A stretch of 64,000 nucleotides of DNA from Clostridia bacterium (GCA_017472685.1 JAFUOO010000011.1:62001-126000); one strand, 5' to 3'; positions 44,285 through 57,012 are shown, counted from the first letter of the stretch. The notes: generated from the letters alone by a model not told the origin. Numbers and translations are program-made.

Positions 44285-44316
44285 TCAACTCAATTGAGGT
44301 AATTATTTCAACTCAA
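44285..44316. promoter_or_regulatory. Repeated TCAACTCAA motifs between the stalk gene and the XRE gene
   Basis: TCAACTCAA occurs at 44285-44293 and 44308-44316, 23 bases (about two helical turns) apart; the first overlaps the palindrome CTCAATTGAG (44289-44298). It is a plausible binding site for the divergent regulator. Confidence 0.45.
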
Positions 44317-44360
44317 AAGGGGTAGAGTATTATTATCTTCTACAGTTGGCGGTGGTAATA

Positions 44361-44603
44361 TTGAACATAGGTGAAGCGGTTAAATTAAGGATAATTGAGC
44401 TATGCAAGGATAAAGAAATAACCGTAAACAAGCTTGCTACAATAAGCGGGCTTACACAGTCTACTTTAAGCAATATTATAAGCGGAAGAAATAACAGCAC
44501 TACCATATCTACCATAAAGAAAATATGTGACGGATTGGAAATAAATATTGAAGATTTTTTTCATTCGGATTTATTTAAAAACCTTGAGCAGGAAATAAAA
44601 TAG
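44361..44603 (+). CDS. XRE-family helix-turn-helix regulator
   Basis: The 80-aa protein (TTG at 44361, preceded by GGTGG; a TTG at 44346 would add five residues) is a single Cro/C1-type domain: AVKLRIIELCKDKEITVNKL, TISGLTQSTLSNIISGRN, then ISTIKKICDGLEINIEDFF. Such small regulators often repress their own or a neighbouring gene; the divergent stalk-domain gene is the obvious candidate. The start codon is uncertain. Confidence 0.82.
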   Translation: MNIGEAVKLRIIELCKDKEITVNKLATISGLTQSTLSNIISGRNNSTTISTIKKICDGLEINIEDFFHSDLFKNLEQEIK

Positions 44604-44636
44604 CAACCGTTTATGGCTAAACGGTTGCTATTTTTT
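44601..44636. terminator. Bidirectional terminator between the XRE gene and rnmV
   Basis: TAGCAACCGTTTA and TAAACGGTTGCTA form a 13-bp stem with loop TGGC and a T run. It includes the XRE stop codon and the end of rnmV. Confidence 0.85.
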
Positions 44637-45201
44637 CGCAGAATTCAAAAAATTCTTCTCTTGTATAAGCAGAATTTAAAATTTCTAAAAGTGAGTTTGC
44701 ACTCAAGCGCGAGGGGAGGGACAGCTCTTTTATAAGAGCCTGGCGAAGAAGGCTGCTGCCTTCCTGACCCGAAAGCCCCAATGAATACAAATCAGCCTTG
44801 GTAATTGGTGGCCCTTTGGGCTCTGTGCACGTTGCCTCCGCTTCCTTTAAAAGAAGAGCCAAGGTTTCCTCATCAATACCTTCAACACCCAATAAGCCTT
44901 CCTTTGAGGGCTTGTCCTTGCGTTTTTCCTTGCCCTTAATGTCGGGAATGTAAATGTTTTTAATATATTCCTGAGGGATAAAGCTTTTCAAATGACTTCT
45001 TATGACAAAGCCTGCACGGTCAGAGTCAGTTAAAATAATAAGCCCCTGCCTTTGGGCAAGGGCTTTTAAAAATTCTCTCTTGTCTTTGTCACGAAAGATG
45101 CGAAAGCCGTCGGTTGTAATAATCAAGGCATCGCACACCTTGCTAAGCTGCATTTTATCGTATTTACCCTCAACAATGACAGCTTCTTTTATTTTAATCA
45201 T
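44617..45201 (-). CDS. rnmV: Ribonuclease M5
   Basis: The 194-aa protein has the TOPRIM motifs EAVIVEGKYDKMQLSKV and LIILTDSDRAGFVIRSHL, then a C-terminal region (DUF4093) as in RNase M5, which matures 5S rRNA with ribosomal protein L18. It overlaps hpf by four bases. Its usual neighbours ksgA and tatD are absent. Confidence 0.88.
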   Translation of the reverse strand: MIKIKEAVIVEGKYDKMQLSKVCDALIITTDGFRIFRDKDKREFLKALAQRQGLIILTDSDRAGFVIRSHLKSFIPQEYIKNIYIPDIKGKEKRKDKPSKEGLLGVEGIDEETLALLLKEAEATCTEPKGPPITKADLYSLGLSGQEGSSLLRQALIKELSLPSRLSANSLLEILNSAYTREEFFEFCEKIATV

Positions 45202-45722
45202 AATCTCGTTTCGATAAGACCGTAATTACCGTCCTTTCTCTTGTACACAATATCGGTGGAATCTGTTTCCGCATTAAGGAAAATGAAAAATTCATGTCCT
45301 AAAAGATTCATTTGAAGTATAGCTTCCTCAGCGCTCATGGGCTTTAAGGAGTATGTCTTTGTGCGGATAATATTAAATTCCTTTTCCTCTTCAACGGGAG
45401 CTTCTTCAACTACGGGAGCTAAAGCTTCACGGCGTAAATTCTTTTCAAGCCTTGTTTTGTTGCGTCTTATCTGGCGGTCAATGGCAACCTCTGCTCTGTC
45501 AACCGCATCGAGAATATCTTCATTGCGCTCTTCAGCACGGTACACAAGACCGTTTGCAAAAATTGTTACTTCAACTATTTTATCGTTTTTCTGAGAGGAA
45601 ACTGTAACAGTTGCCTCTGCGTCATCACTGAAAAATTTAGCGAGCTTACCAATTTTCTTTTCAATCATGCCCTTGTCGATTTCGTTAACGAATGTCTTTC
45701 TTGTTGTGATAGTAATCTTCAT
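45198..45722 (-). CDS. hpf: Ribosome hibernation-promoting factor, long form
   Basis: The 174-aa protein has the N-terminal RaiA/HPF domain (about 1-100) with IEKKIGKLAKFF and RAEVAIDRQIRRNKTRLEK, a variable acidic linker (EEAPVEEEKE), and the C-terminal dimerisation domain (KTYSLKPMSAEEAILQMNLLGHEFFIF). It dimerises ribosomes in stationary phase. A sigma-A promoter lies 50-78 bases upstream and a short hairpin (AAGAAAG/CTTTCTT, 45746-45764) is in the leader. Confidence 0.93.
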   Translation of the reverse strand: MKITITTRKTFVNEIDKGMIEKKIGKLAKFFSDDAEATVTVSSQKNDKIVEVTIFANGLVYRAEERNEDILDAVDRAEVAIDRQIRRNKTRLEKNLRREALAPVVEEAPVEEEKEFNIIRTKTYSLKPMSAEEAILQMNLLGHEFFIFLNAETDSTDIVYKRKDGNYGLIETRL

Positions 45723-45771
45723 ACAGTAGCCTCCTTGTGTCTTTTAAGAAAGATTGACTTTCTTTGTGTAT

Positions 45772-45800
45772 ATTATACAATCATTTGGGCTTGTACGCAA
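45772..45800 (-). promoter_or_regulatory. Sigma-A promoter of hpf-rnmV
   Basis: On the minus strand TTGCGT (45800-45795) and TATAAT (45777-45772) are separated by 17 bases. Confidence 0.7.
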
Positions 45801-45954
45801 TAGTTTGTTGTGAAATTTAACAAAAATGAAATATATTAACAAATTGCAAATAAGATAATTGTCATACAAAGAAACAAGAAAATTATATTTACAAAAAACA
45901 GGGCTTGTGTTAATATTAAATTTAGGAGATTATAACTCTGAAAGGATGGAGAAC

Positions 45955-48075
45955 ATGAAAAAGCGTATAATTGCAGCTGTGCTCATGAGCATTATGGCAA
46001 TTGCCCTTTTATCGGGCTGTGCCAACAGCGACGAAGCAGAAACAGGTGCCGTTGTTGATACCATTTACATCGGTCACCACTATATTCCCGAAATTGACCC
46101 TACATATATCGACCCTATTACAGGTGAGCCCGGTATGGCTCCCGACAAGAGAATTGCATCACTCAATGCTCTTGCAACCGTTAAGGAGGAGCTGGGCGTT
46201 GACGTTAAGTGGAAGGCATGGATAAACGGCGCCACACGTGACTGTCTGCAGACAGTTCTTGCAGGCGACCCCTTTGCCCACATGGCAGTTTTGTCAGGCT
46301 CTGCTCAGGCTACTGTTCTTACACAGAACGTATTGCAGCCTCTTGACCCTTATCTTGACGTGTTTGAGCATCCCGACGCAGAATGGATTGTTATGCCCGA
46401 GGTGTTCGGTCATCACTACTTCATGGAGCGTGACCTTATCTACGTTACTGACTGGCCAATGGTTTTCAACATAAACCTTATTGAAGCTGTTCCCGAGCTT
46501 AAGGACGAAAACGGCGACACAATCTTCCCTTATGATTTGTACCGTGAGGGCAAGTGGACCTGGAGCGTGTTTGAAGATTATTTAGGCAAAATCCAGCGCT
46601 ATTACTCCGGCAAGAAGGGCGCCGCAGGTAACGAAATTGTGCCCTTTAACACAAACTATGTTTACGCAATACAGATGGCGCTCCACTCCAACGGCGCAGC
46701 TATTTATGACGGTAACGCATTAAACGTTGACACCCCCGAGGCTATTGAGGCGGCTGAGCATCTTGACTCGCTCATAACAAAGGGTCTTGTAAGCTGCAGC
46801 TCGGCAGTTTTCGGTCAGACAGCTGCTAACGGCGGTACAGGTATTGACGGCTACTTCCGTAACAGTGAATCTGTATTTACACATATGGCAAGATGGAGAA
46901 TGGGCGGTGCAAGTAATGTGCTTGCAGGCAGAGGCGAAAGTATGGGTATGATTTTCTGGCCTCGTCCTGACGATGTTCCTTTCACAGGTGAAGAATACGT
47001 TGAGGGTGCTTCTCAGTACCGCATCTGTAAGCCTGCATGTGACGCCATAGGTCTTCTCCGTGGCTTTGGCTTTGAGGAAAGCAAGCTTGCTGTTCAGGCA
47101 TACGTGCTTTACACAGAAGAGCTCTATAAGAACATGGGCAGAACAGAAACAATTGCCCAGTATCGCGAAACAATGGCTCCCAGTGAGGCAATTGTGTTCG
47201 GTATCGATATTTTCCATCCCGAGGTTGGTGACGATAACCTTAAGGTTTTCGAAATGATAGGCGCCTTAACAGCTAACGAATTCAGCGAAAACATGGGTGT
47301 TATGGGTACATATGCTGTTGACATTTTCGGCAACAGCGTTTACGGCGTAGGCGGCTCGCCCAAGTATGCGGCGGCTGTCAAGGCAAAGAAAGCAACTCTT
47401 TACAACCGTATTGACACAATCGGTACATCCCTTAAGGCAACAGATGCTCTTGATGCTGTTGCACCTTCTGTACAGCTTGCAAACGCAAACATGCCCATTG
47501 TATTTCCTGCAGGCACCGATGCCTCGGCAATTGACTGGGCTGAATATTTCACCGCAAGCGATAACGTTGACGGCACATACGACCTGAAGACAGAAAACGG
47601 CAAGCTTCTTGTGAAGCCTAACCCCGCAATTGAAGAGGCTGAAGAGGGCGAAGAGATTGAGGCTCTGGACTTTGAAGAGGGAAGAATGAAGGTTGATGTT
47701 TCCCTTGTTGATTTCAACACCACAGGCGCGTATACAGACGGCATGGTAGTAACTCTTACTGACTCCTACAACAACACAATTGAAAGAAAATTCTCTGTTT
47801 ATATTTACGACGAAAACAACCAGACACCGCCCACACTTGTTTTAAAGAGCGAGTTTGGCGCACTTGCAAAGGAAGTGGACACAGGCAGTGTTAACTGGTT
47901 TAACCACTTCTGCGAAAAGGCAGAGGACGTTAACGGCGTTGACCTCAAGAGCTTTGTATCTGCTGATGTGAGCGAGCTCGATGTAACAATCCCGGGCACA
48001 TATCCTGTTACAATTTACGTTGAAGATTTTGTGGGCAACAGAAGCGAACAAAAGATTGATGTTGTAATTGAATAA
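45955..48075 (+). CDS. Extracellular solute-binding lipoprotein with C-terminal Ig-like domains
   Basis: ATG 45955 is chosen (AAAGGATGG upstream). The 706-aa protein begins with a lipoprotein signal (KKRIIAAVLMSIMAIALLSGC, Cys near residue 22). Residues about 35-500 resemble a family 1 solute-binding protein (LQTVLAGDPFAHMAVL, LDPYLDVFEH, WTWSVFEDYLGKI). Two Ig-like/DUF5011-type domains follow (about 510-620 and 625-705; APSVQLAN, GTYPVTIYVEDFVGNRSEQK). No permease or ATPase gene lies nearby, so it is an orphan; it may use a distant permease or act as a surface glycan binder. Confidence 0.78.
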   Translation: MKKRIIAAVLMSIMAIALLSGCANSDEAETGAVVDTIYIGHHYIPEIDPTYIDPITGEPGMAPDKRIASLNALATVKEELGVDVKWKAWINGATRDCLQTVLAGDPFAHMAVLSGSAQATVLTQNVLQPLDPYLDVFEHPDAEWIVMPEVFGHHYFMERDLIYVTDWPMVFNINLIEAVPELKDENGDTIFPYDLYREGKWTWSVFEDYLGKIQRYYSGKKGAAGNEIVPFNTNYVYAIQMALHSNGAAIYDGNALNVDTPEAIEAAEHLDSLITKGLVSCSSAVFGQTAANGGTGIDGYFRNSESVFTHMARWRMGGASNVLAGRGESMGMIFWPRPDDVPFTGEEYVEGASQYRICKPACDAIGLLRGFGFEESKLAVQAYVLYTEELYKNMGRTETIAQYRETMAPSEAIVFGIDIFHPEVGDDNLKVFEMIGALTANEFSENMGVMGTYAVDIFGNSVYGVGGSPKYAAAVKAKKATLYNRIDTIGTSLKATDALDAVAPSVQLANANMPIVFPAGTDASAIDWAEYFTASDNVDGTYDLKTENGKLLVKPNPAIEEAEEGEEIEALDFEEGRMKVDVSLVDFNTTGAYTDGMVVTLTDSYNNTIERKFSVYIYDENNQTPPTLVLKSEFGALAKEVDTGSVNWFNHFCEKAEDVNGVDLKSFVSADVSELDVTIPGTYPVTIYVEDFVGNRSEQKIDVVIE

Positions 48076-48080
48076 TAGCA

Positions 48081-48113
48081 TAATAAAAACCACTGCAGCT
48101 GCAGTGGTTTTTA

Positions 48114-48116
<3 letters not shown>
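48081..48116. terminator. 36-bp perfect palindrome acting as bidirectional terminator
   Basis: The 36 bases are an exact palindrome (core AAACCACTGCAGCTGCAGTGG) with A and T runs at the outer ends. It lies between the converging solute-binding and ABC exporter genes and includes the latter's stop codon. Confidence 0.8.
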
Positions 48117-51817
<3,701 letters not shown>

Positions 51818-52456
51818 TTAAATTTCCACCATATCGTTTGTATAGATTGATTTTCTGAGATATTCGCAGTCGCCCGAATTATAGCTTTCGATATACTTAT
51901 TCATGGCTTTTATAACAACATCGGGCTTTAAGTTTGCCTGACTGCCCGCTGAAAGGAGCATAGTCATGTATCCGTCTTCTATTTTAATATCTGTAATATC
52001 GCCTCTTATATCCGTGTCTTTTATACCGCTTTTTGTCTTTTTAGGTACAATCATGCTTCCAAGATTAAGAAAGGCATCAAGCTGTGATTGGGTAGGCATG
52101 TTGCAGTAAACGTTATAAAGGCAGTAGGAAAGGTGCTTGACATCGGGCTTGCCCTCTTTAACCTCAATAACCTCCAAGCCTTCGGGCATAACAGTGCTGA
52201 AACGCTCTAAAAGCTCATCTGTACTGATACTTTCCGTTACGGAGAAAAGCATTATTTCACATTCACTTTCGTAAAATACGGACAAGGGAAGTGCAAAGGA
52301 AATCTTGGGATGAGGGTTGAAGCCCTCGGAATATGCAATGGGAATACCGCCGCGGCGGAAAACGCGGTTGAACACCCTTACCATGTCCAGATGGGAAATG
52401 TATTTTGCTCTGCCAAACTTTTTGTAGCGGGCATAAAAATGATTATTTTGTAACAC
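51818..52456 (-). CDS. TIGR03936/DUF2344 radical-SAM-linked protein
   Basis: The GTG at 52456 is chosen because GGAGG lies eight bases upstream; it overlaps the preceding gene by 14 bases. The 212-aa protein has the DUF2344 pattern: YKKFGRAKYISHLDMVRVFNR, IPIAYSEGFNPHPKISFALP. This family is almost always encoded beside, or fused to, the B12-binding radical SAM protein of the TIGR03960 type, as here. The role is thought to be in RNA or ribosome modification, but no reaction is established. Confidence 0.86.
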   Translation of the reverse strand: MLQNNHFYARYKKFGRAKYISHLDMVRVFNRVFRRGGIPIAYSEGFNPHPKISFALPLSVFYESECEIMLFSVTESISTDELLERFSTVMPEGLEVIEVKEGKPDVKHLSYCLYNVYCNMPTQSQLDAFLNLGSMIVPKKTKSGIKDTDIRGDITDIKIEDGYMTMLLSAGSQANLKPDVVIKAMNKYIESYNSGDCEYLRKSIYTNDMVEI

Positions 52457-54281
52457 TGCATTTTCCTCCTTCACAAAGGGTATTGGCACCGCAAGCGGAG
52501 CACTTTTCACGGCAGTTGGGAGTTGTGGCGGCTTCCTTTGCCTTTTCGTTTTCTCTCTTTAAAAATTCCCGTGTTACACCGATATTGACAAAATCCCAGG
52601 GAAAAAGGTCGGCGTAGTCTCGCTCTCTCACGTAAAAGTCGGGGTTTACATCGGCATTTTTAAATGCCTCGTTCCACTTTTCAATGTCAAAGGTTTCGTT
52701 CCAGGAGTCAAACTTACAGCCAAGCTTGTGAGCTTCGATAAGAACTCTGTTCAATCTTCTGTCGCCGCGGGCAAATATGCCCTCTAATACGCTTACATCG
52801 CTTTCGTGATAGCTGTATTTTACATGGCGGTTTGTGATGGCGTTCTTTAAAAGCTGCTGCTTGCGCCTTAATTCTTCACGTGTGTTCTGCATAGCCCATT
52901 CAAAGGGGGTAAAGGGCTTGGGCACAAAGCTTGAAACGCCTATATTTACACTGGGAGGGCGCTTTTTGTTTTTGCTCACCTTATAATACTCCTCAACAAC
53001 CTTATGAGCAAGGTCGGCAATGCCTAAAATATCCTCGTCGGTTTCATAGGGGAGACCTATCATAAAGTAAAGCTTGATGGTTGTCCATCCACCTTCAAAG
53101 GCAAGGCGTGCACTGCGGAGTAAATCCTCCTCGGTTACGTTTTTGTTTATAACGTCGCGCATTCTTTGTGTGCCTGCTTCGGGCGCAAAGGTAAGACCGC
53201 TCTTACGTACCTTCTGCACCTTTTCCATTAAATCAAGTGAGAAGTTGTCCACTCTTAAGGAGGGGAGCGAAAGCCCGATTTTTTCCTTTTCGGTTACCTT
53301 TAAAAGCTCCTCGGCAAGCTGGGGAAATTCTGTATAGTCACTTGTGGAAAGCGAGCACAGACTGAGCTCCTCGTAGCCTGTGGAGTTAATCAGTTTTATT
53401 GCATCGTTTGTTAATGTTTTATAGCTCTTTTCACGCACGGGGCGATAAATCATGCCTGCCTGGCAGAAGCGGCAGCCGCGTATACAGCCACGGAACACCT
53501 CAATTGAGATGCGGTCGTGAACAATGTTTGTATAGGGCACTATGAACTTGTCCGGGAAGGAAACACTGTCAAGCTCCTTTATAATGCGCTTTGTAACCTT
53601 TGCGGGTGCCTCGGGGCAGTTGGGTGTAAAGGACTTAATTGTGTTATCCTCATTGTACTCAACATCATAAAGGCAGGGCACATATATACCCTCAATTTTT
53701 GCAATCTTTTTTAAGTAATCAATTCTTTTGCCACCCTCATTTTTCCACTCAATGTAGGCATCCATGAGCTCGTTTATAACCTCTTCACCTTCGCCCATTG
53801 TAAAAAAGTCACAAATTTCAGCTAAGGGCTCGGGGTTATATGCACAGGGACCGCCCGCGTTTATGAAGGGGTCGCCCTCTTTACGTTCGCTTGCAAGAAG
53901 GGGGATACCTGCTAAGTCGAGCATATTTAAAATGTTTGTATAGCACATTTCGTACTGAAGTGTGAAGCCCAAAAAGTCAAAATGGCGCACACTTTCACGG
54001 CTCTCTAAGGCAAAGAGGGGAGTATTTGTTCTCCTCATTTCCTCTTCCATGTCAATCCAGGGGGCAAAAACTCTTTCACACCAGGTGTCATTGCGCTCGT
54101 TTAAAACGTGGTAAAGTATTTTTATGCCAAGATGGCTCATGCCAACCTCATATGTGTCGGGAAAACAGAAGCCGTAGCGGATTTTAACAGTGTCGGGATT
54201 TTTCACAACGCTGTTTAACTCACCGCCGGTGTATGCACTGGGCTTCTGTACGTTTTTCAATATGTTGTCTATATTAAGCAT
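52443..54281 (-). CDS. TIGR03960 family radical SAM protein with B12-binding-like domain
   Basis: ATG 54281 is preceded by AAAGGA. The 612-aa protein has an N-terminal cobalamin-binding-like region (about 35-185; GMSHLGIKILYHVLNER, GFTLQYEMCYTNILNML), the radical SAM cluster motif FRGCIRGCRFCQAGMIYRPV (CxxxCxxC), and a Cys-rich C-terminus (CREKCSACGANTLCEGGKC) that may bind an additional metal. It pairs with the DUF2344 protein downstream. In other genomes the pair lies beside rng and rplU; here it precedes ligA. Confidence 0.88.
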   Translation of the reverse strand: MLNIDNILKNVQKPSAYTGGELNSVVKNPDTVKIRYGFCFPDTYEVGMSHLGIKILYHVLNERNDTWCERVFAPWIDMEEEMRRTNTPLFALESRESVRHFDFLGFTLQYEMCYTNILNMLDLAGIPLLASERKEGDPFINAGGPCAYNPEPLAEICDFFTMGEGEEVINELMDAYIEWKNEGGKRIDYLKKIAKIEGIYVPCLYDVEYNEDNTIKSFTPNCPEAPAKVTKRIIKELDSVSFPDKFIVPYTNIVHDRISIEVFRGCIRGCRFCQAGMIYRPVREKSYKTLTNDAIKLINSTGYEELSLCSLSTSDYTEFPQLAEELLKVTEKEKIGLSLPSLRVDNFSLDLMEKVQKVRKSGLTFAPEAGTQRMRDVINKNVTEEDLLRSARLAFEGGWTTIKLYFMIGLPYETDEDILGIADLAHKVVEEYYKVSKNKKRPPSVNIGVSSFVPKPFTPFEWAMQNTREELRRKQQLLKNAITNRHVKYSYHESDVSVLEGIFARGDRRLNRVLIEAHKLGCKFDSWNETFDIEKWNEAFKNADVNPDFYVRERDYADLFPWDFVNIGVTREFLKRENEKAKEAATTPNCREKCSACGANTLCEGGKCSVTK

Positions 54282-54354
54282 ATAAGTCATTCCTTTCGCC
54301 ATATTTTCACAGAATATATTATATCTTTTTTCTCAGCTCTTTTCAATAAAAACA

Positions 54355-54906
54355 TTACATTTTACCCTTGAAATATCCGATAATTCTGGCAGAAACAGTT
54401 TTCTCCATACGGTTTTTCTCGCCAATGAGCAGTAAAAGGGTAAGAAGCAAAGGCAGTATGAGTGGCAGGCGCTGCTTAAGAGAGAAAAAGGTGATGCCGA
54501 AGATAAAAAGCAGCGAAACAAAAAACGCATATTTCCCGAATATGCAGTTAACAAGAGCCCCTCCGTCAAGAGGGGCTACGGGCATAAGGTTAAAAAGGGC
54601 AAGTGCAAGGTTTTCCTCGGGATATATGCCAAGTAAAAACATGATAAGATTAAAAAGCGGACCTGCAAGAAGGATTAGAATACTGTGCTTTTTGTCGGGA
54701 ATGGATGAAAGGCTCAGCATACAGCCCCAGGGCAGAAGCTTAAGAGAGGCAACCTTTTCCTTAAGCATAAGGCTCACCATGCAGTGCGAAAGCTCATGAC
54801 AAAATATGAATACATACAGCGTGAAGAAGCGATTTCTGTACATAGTAAGCCCCATAAGTATAAAGACGGGGATTGTCAGCGGGTGGATATAAAGCTTATG
54901 TTTCAA
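54355..54906 (-). CDS. Site-2-type membrane metalloprotease, SpoIVFB-like
   Basis: The TTG at 54906 is favoured by GGAG eight bases upstream; starts further up lie beyond the site. The 183-aa protein has about five membrane segments, the zinc motif HELSH in IFCHELSHCMVSLM, and the second-ligand motif FNLMPVAPLDGGALV. These are the M50 features of SpoIVFB, which cleaves pro-sigma-K in the mother cell. It lacks the CBS domain of Bacillus SpoIVFB, as many clostridial forms do, and no spoIVFA is adjacent. Confidence 0.82.
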   Translation of the reverse strand: MKHKLYIHPLTIPVFILMGLTMYRNRFFTLYVFIFCHELSHCMVSLMLKEKVASLKLLPWGCMLSLSSIPDKKHSILILLAGPLFNLIMFLLGIYPEENLALALFNLMPVAPLDGGALVNCIFGKYAFFVSLLFIFGITFFSLKQRLPLILPLLLTLLLLIGEKNRMEKTVSARIIGYFKGKM

Positions 54907-54937
54907 AAAACTCACTCCAAAAACGTATATTATTCTA

Positions 54938-54966
54938 TTGAAATTTATTGGCAAATATGATATACT
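54938..54966 (+). promoter_or_regulatory. Sigma-A promoter of the CopZ-like gene
   Basis: TTGAAA (54938-54943) and TATACT (54961-54966) are separated by 17 bases. Confidence 0.65.
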
Positions 54967-54994
54967 GGGCTAAATTAATTGGGGCGGTGATAAT

Positions 54995-55222
54995 ATGAAG
55001 AAGATTGTTTATATTGAAGGCATGATGTGCGAGGGCTGTGCAAAAAGCATGAAGGAAGCCTTTGAAAAGATGGTGGGCGTGGACTCGTGTAAGATTGACC
55101 TTAAGAAAAAGTGCGCCGTAGTAAAGCTTCAGGGCAATGTTATCGACACTGCTCTTTCCGACTGTGTTGAGCGTACAGGCTTCAAGTGCGTAGACATAAA
55201 GGTTAAAAAGGGCTTATTCTGA
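54995..55222 (+). CDS. Heavy-metal-associated (HMA) domain protein, CopZ-like
   Basis: The 75-aa protein is a single HMA domain: VYIEGMMCEGCAKSMKEAF with the metal-binding Cys pair near residues 12 and 15, then the ferredoxin-like strands (VDSCKIDLKKKCAVVKL). The usual GMTCxxC has Met in place of Thr. It may bind copper(I) or another soft metal as a chaperone. No copper ATPase or CsoR gene is nearby. The next gene, a secreted papain-like protein, starts 29 bases later and may be co-transcribed. Confidence 0.85.
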   Translation: MKKIVYIEGMMCEGCAKSMKEAFEKMVGVDSCKIDLKKKCAVVKLQGNVIDTALSDCVERTGFKCVDIKVKKGLF

Positions 55223-55251
55223 TACAGTAAGTTATAAGGGAGCGTAAGGAT

Positions 55252-57012
55252 ATGATTAAAAAAGTTATTTTAGCTGTTTTGGTCTGTATCTTTGCGCTCC
55301 CTTTTTCTGTTTGCGCAAAGTATTATAATTCGCAGGAAATTTACACTGATGCCTTTCCGCCCGTAAGGGACCAGGGCGGGTACAGCGATTGCTGGAGCTA
55401 TGCGGCAATCGGCGCCTTAGCCCATTCCATGGCAGTTAACGACAATGCCGACTTCTCGCGGGAGGACGCCCTTTTTTCCGAGGGGCATATGACAGCTGCG
55501 ATAAATACTACAGAGGACAGGCTCCTTGGAAAATACACACGCTCTCATAGTGAAGGCGGCAACCGTGCAGGGGCAGTTGCCTACCTTGCCCGAAGTAGGT
55601 TTTCGGGCCCCGTTCTGTATAAGGACTATTGCGACGAGGAATACGAAATGTATTTGTCGGGCGTAGTGAGCTACAGAATGCTTAATATTGAAAAAAAGCA
55701 GGCAACCCTTACAAAGGCACAGTTTCTTACCGACAAGGGTGAGGGCAGCAGCTATGCAAGCTACGATAAAGAAACAAAAACCCTCGTTTACGGAAAAAAC
55801 AAAGAGGTTATAAACAAAATAAAAAATGCCGTAAGGCTTTACGGCGGGGTAGCTGTTTCATATTATGCCTATGAGCGCGACCAAAAAACCTACTATAATC
55901 CCGAAACCGCGGCATACTGCGTTCCCTGGGAGCACTATATCCGCAAAAAAACACCAGACGGAAACGCAGTATTGTTCTCAAATAATACATATCGTTTTGA
56001 ACGCGCAACAAACCATGCCGTTGTGATTGTTGGCTGGGACGATGATTATTCCTACAAAAACTTTAAAGATGCCCCCGTATCCTTCGATGGGGAGAGCTAC
56101 ACCTATGAAAACGGCGCATGGATTGTAAAGGGCAGCTGGGGTGAGGACTTCGGTGATAACGGATACGAGTATATATCCTACATGGAGCCTACCATAGGTC
56201 AGTACGCCACAAGCTATGATATGGAATACACCCAAAATTACAGCATGGTTACACACACCGAAAAAGGGCTCATGGGAAGCGTGCGCTTTCCGTCAGTAGG
56301 CTACGGCGTATGTGCGGCAAACCGCTTTGAAAAAGAAGGGCTTATAAACGCTGTGGGCATTTATGTGTGCCACGAAAATGCCTCGGTACAGCTTCTTATT
56401 GACACCGCGCCTGAGGAAGAATTGAAAAGGCTCACTAAAGAGCAGTTTGATAAAAATGCACTCACACTTATTGACATGGAAACAGGCAACGAGGCAAAAT
56501 CTTTAAGCTTTGAAAACCCCGGCTATTATCTTTTAAGGCTTAAAACACCCGTGAAAGCCTCGGGCAGGTTTGACATTTATGCAAAATATACGGTGAGTGA
56601 AAAAAGTGACCTCGTTCTTCCCTCGGGAAGCAACCTTGGTACAGATGAGGCATTTGTGCCCAAGGTGAGCTATTGGGCGCACATAACGGGCAACGGTCAT
56701 GTGCACGAGTGGACGGGCATTGACACCAACTGGTGTATATCCGTTTTTACAACCGATGCAGATTTTGAAAAGGTCAAGGTGCAAAAGGGTGCCGACAGCG
56801 TAAAGCTTAAGCTTTACCGCTATAACGAAAACGCTGAGGGCACGGTTATAGCTGTGTTTTATAAAAACGGAGAGGTTGTTGAAAGAAAATGCCTTGCACC
56901 ATGGTTTGACCAATACGGCTATTGGGAAACCGAACTTGAGACAGATGCAGATTGTGTAAAAGCGATTGTGTGGCAGAAAAATAAAAAAATGTCCTTAGGA
57001 GAGCCCTCCTAA
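55252..57012 (+). CDS. Secreted papain-like (C1) protein with lectin-like domain
   Basis: The 586-aa protein has a signal peptide (to about residue 22, FSVCAK) and a C1-type catalytic domain: PVRDQGGYSDCWSYAAIGAL with Cys47, and TNHAVVIVGWDDDYS with His255. The third landmark reads IVKGSWGEDFGDNGY, with Gly294 where papain-type enzymes have the orienting Asn (KNSWG). A lectin-like region follows (about 325-490), then a short C-terminal beta domain. It resembles surface C1 proteins of gut Clostridia. Activity may be lowered or altered by the missing Asn. The last codons (MSLGEPS) are encoded by the terminator. Confidence 0.84.
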   Translation: MIKKVILAVLVCIFALPFSVCAKYYNSQEIYTDAFPPVRDQGGYSDCWSYAAIGALAHSMAVNDNADFSREDALFSEGHMTAAINTTEDRLLGKYTRSHSEGGNRAGAVAYLARSRFSGPVLYKDYCDEEYEMYLSGVVSYRMLNIEKKQATLTKAQFLTDKGEGSSYASYDKETKTLVYGKNKEVINKIKNAVRLYGGVAVSYYAYERDQKTYYNPETAAYCVPWEHYIRKKTPDGNAVLFSNNTYRFERATNHAVVIVGWDDDYSYKNFKDAPVSFDGESYTYENGAWIVKGSWGEDFGDNGYEYISYMEPTIGQYATSYDMEYTQNYSMVTHTEKGLMGSVRFPSVGYGVCAANRFEKEGLINAVGIYVCHENASVQLLIDTAPEEELKRLTKEQFDKNALTLIDMETGNEAKSLSFENPGYYLLRLKTPVKASGRFDIYAKYTVSEKSDLVLPSGSNLGTDEAFVPKVSYWAHITGNGHVHEWTGIDTNWCISVFTTDADFEKVKVQKGADSVKLKLYRYNENAEGTVIAVFYKNGEVVERKCLAPWFDQYGYWETELETDADCVKAIVWQKNKKMSLGEPS

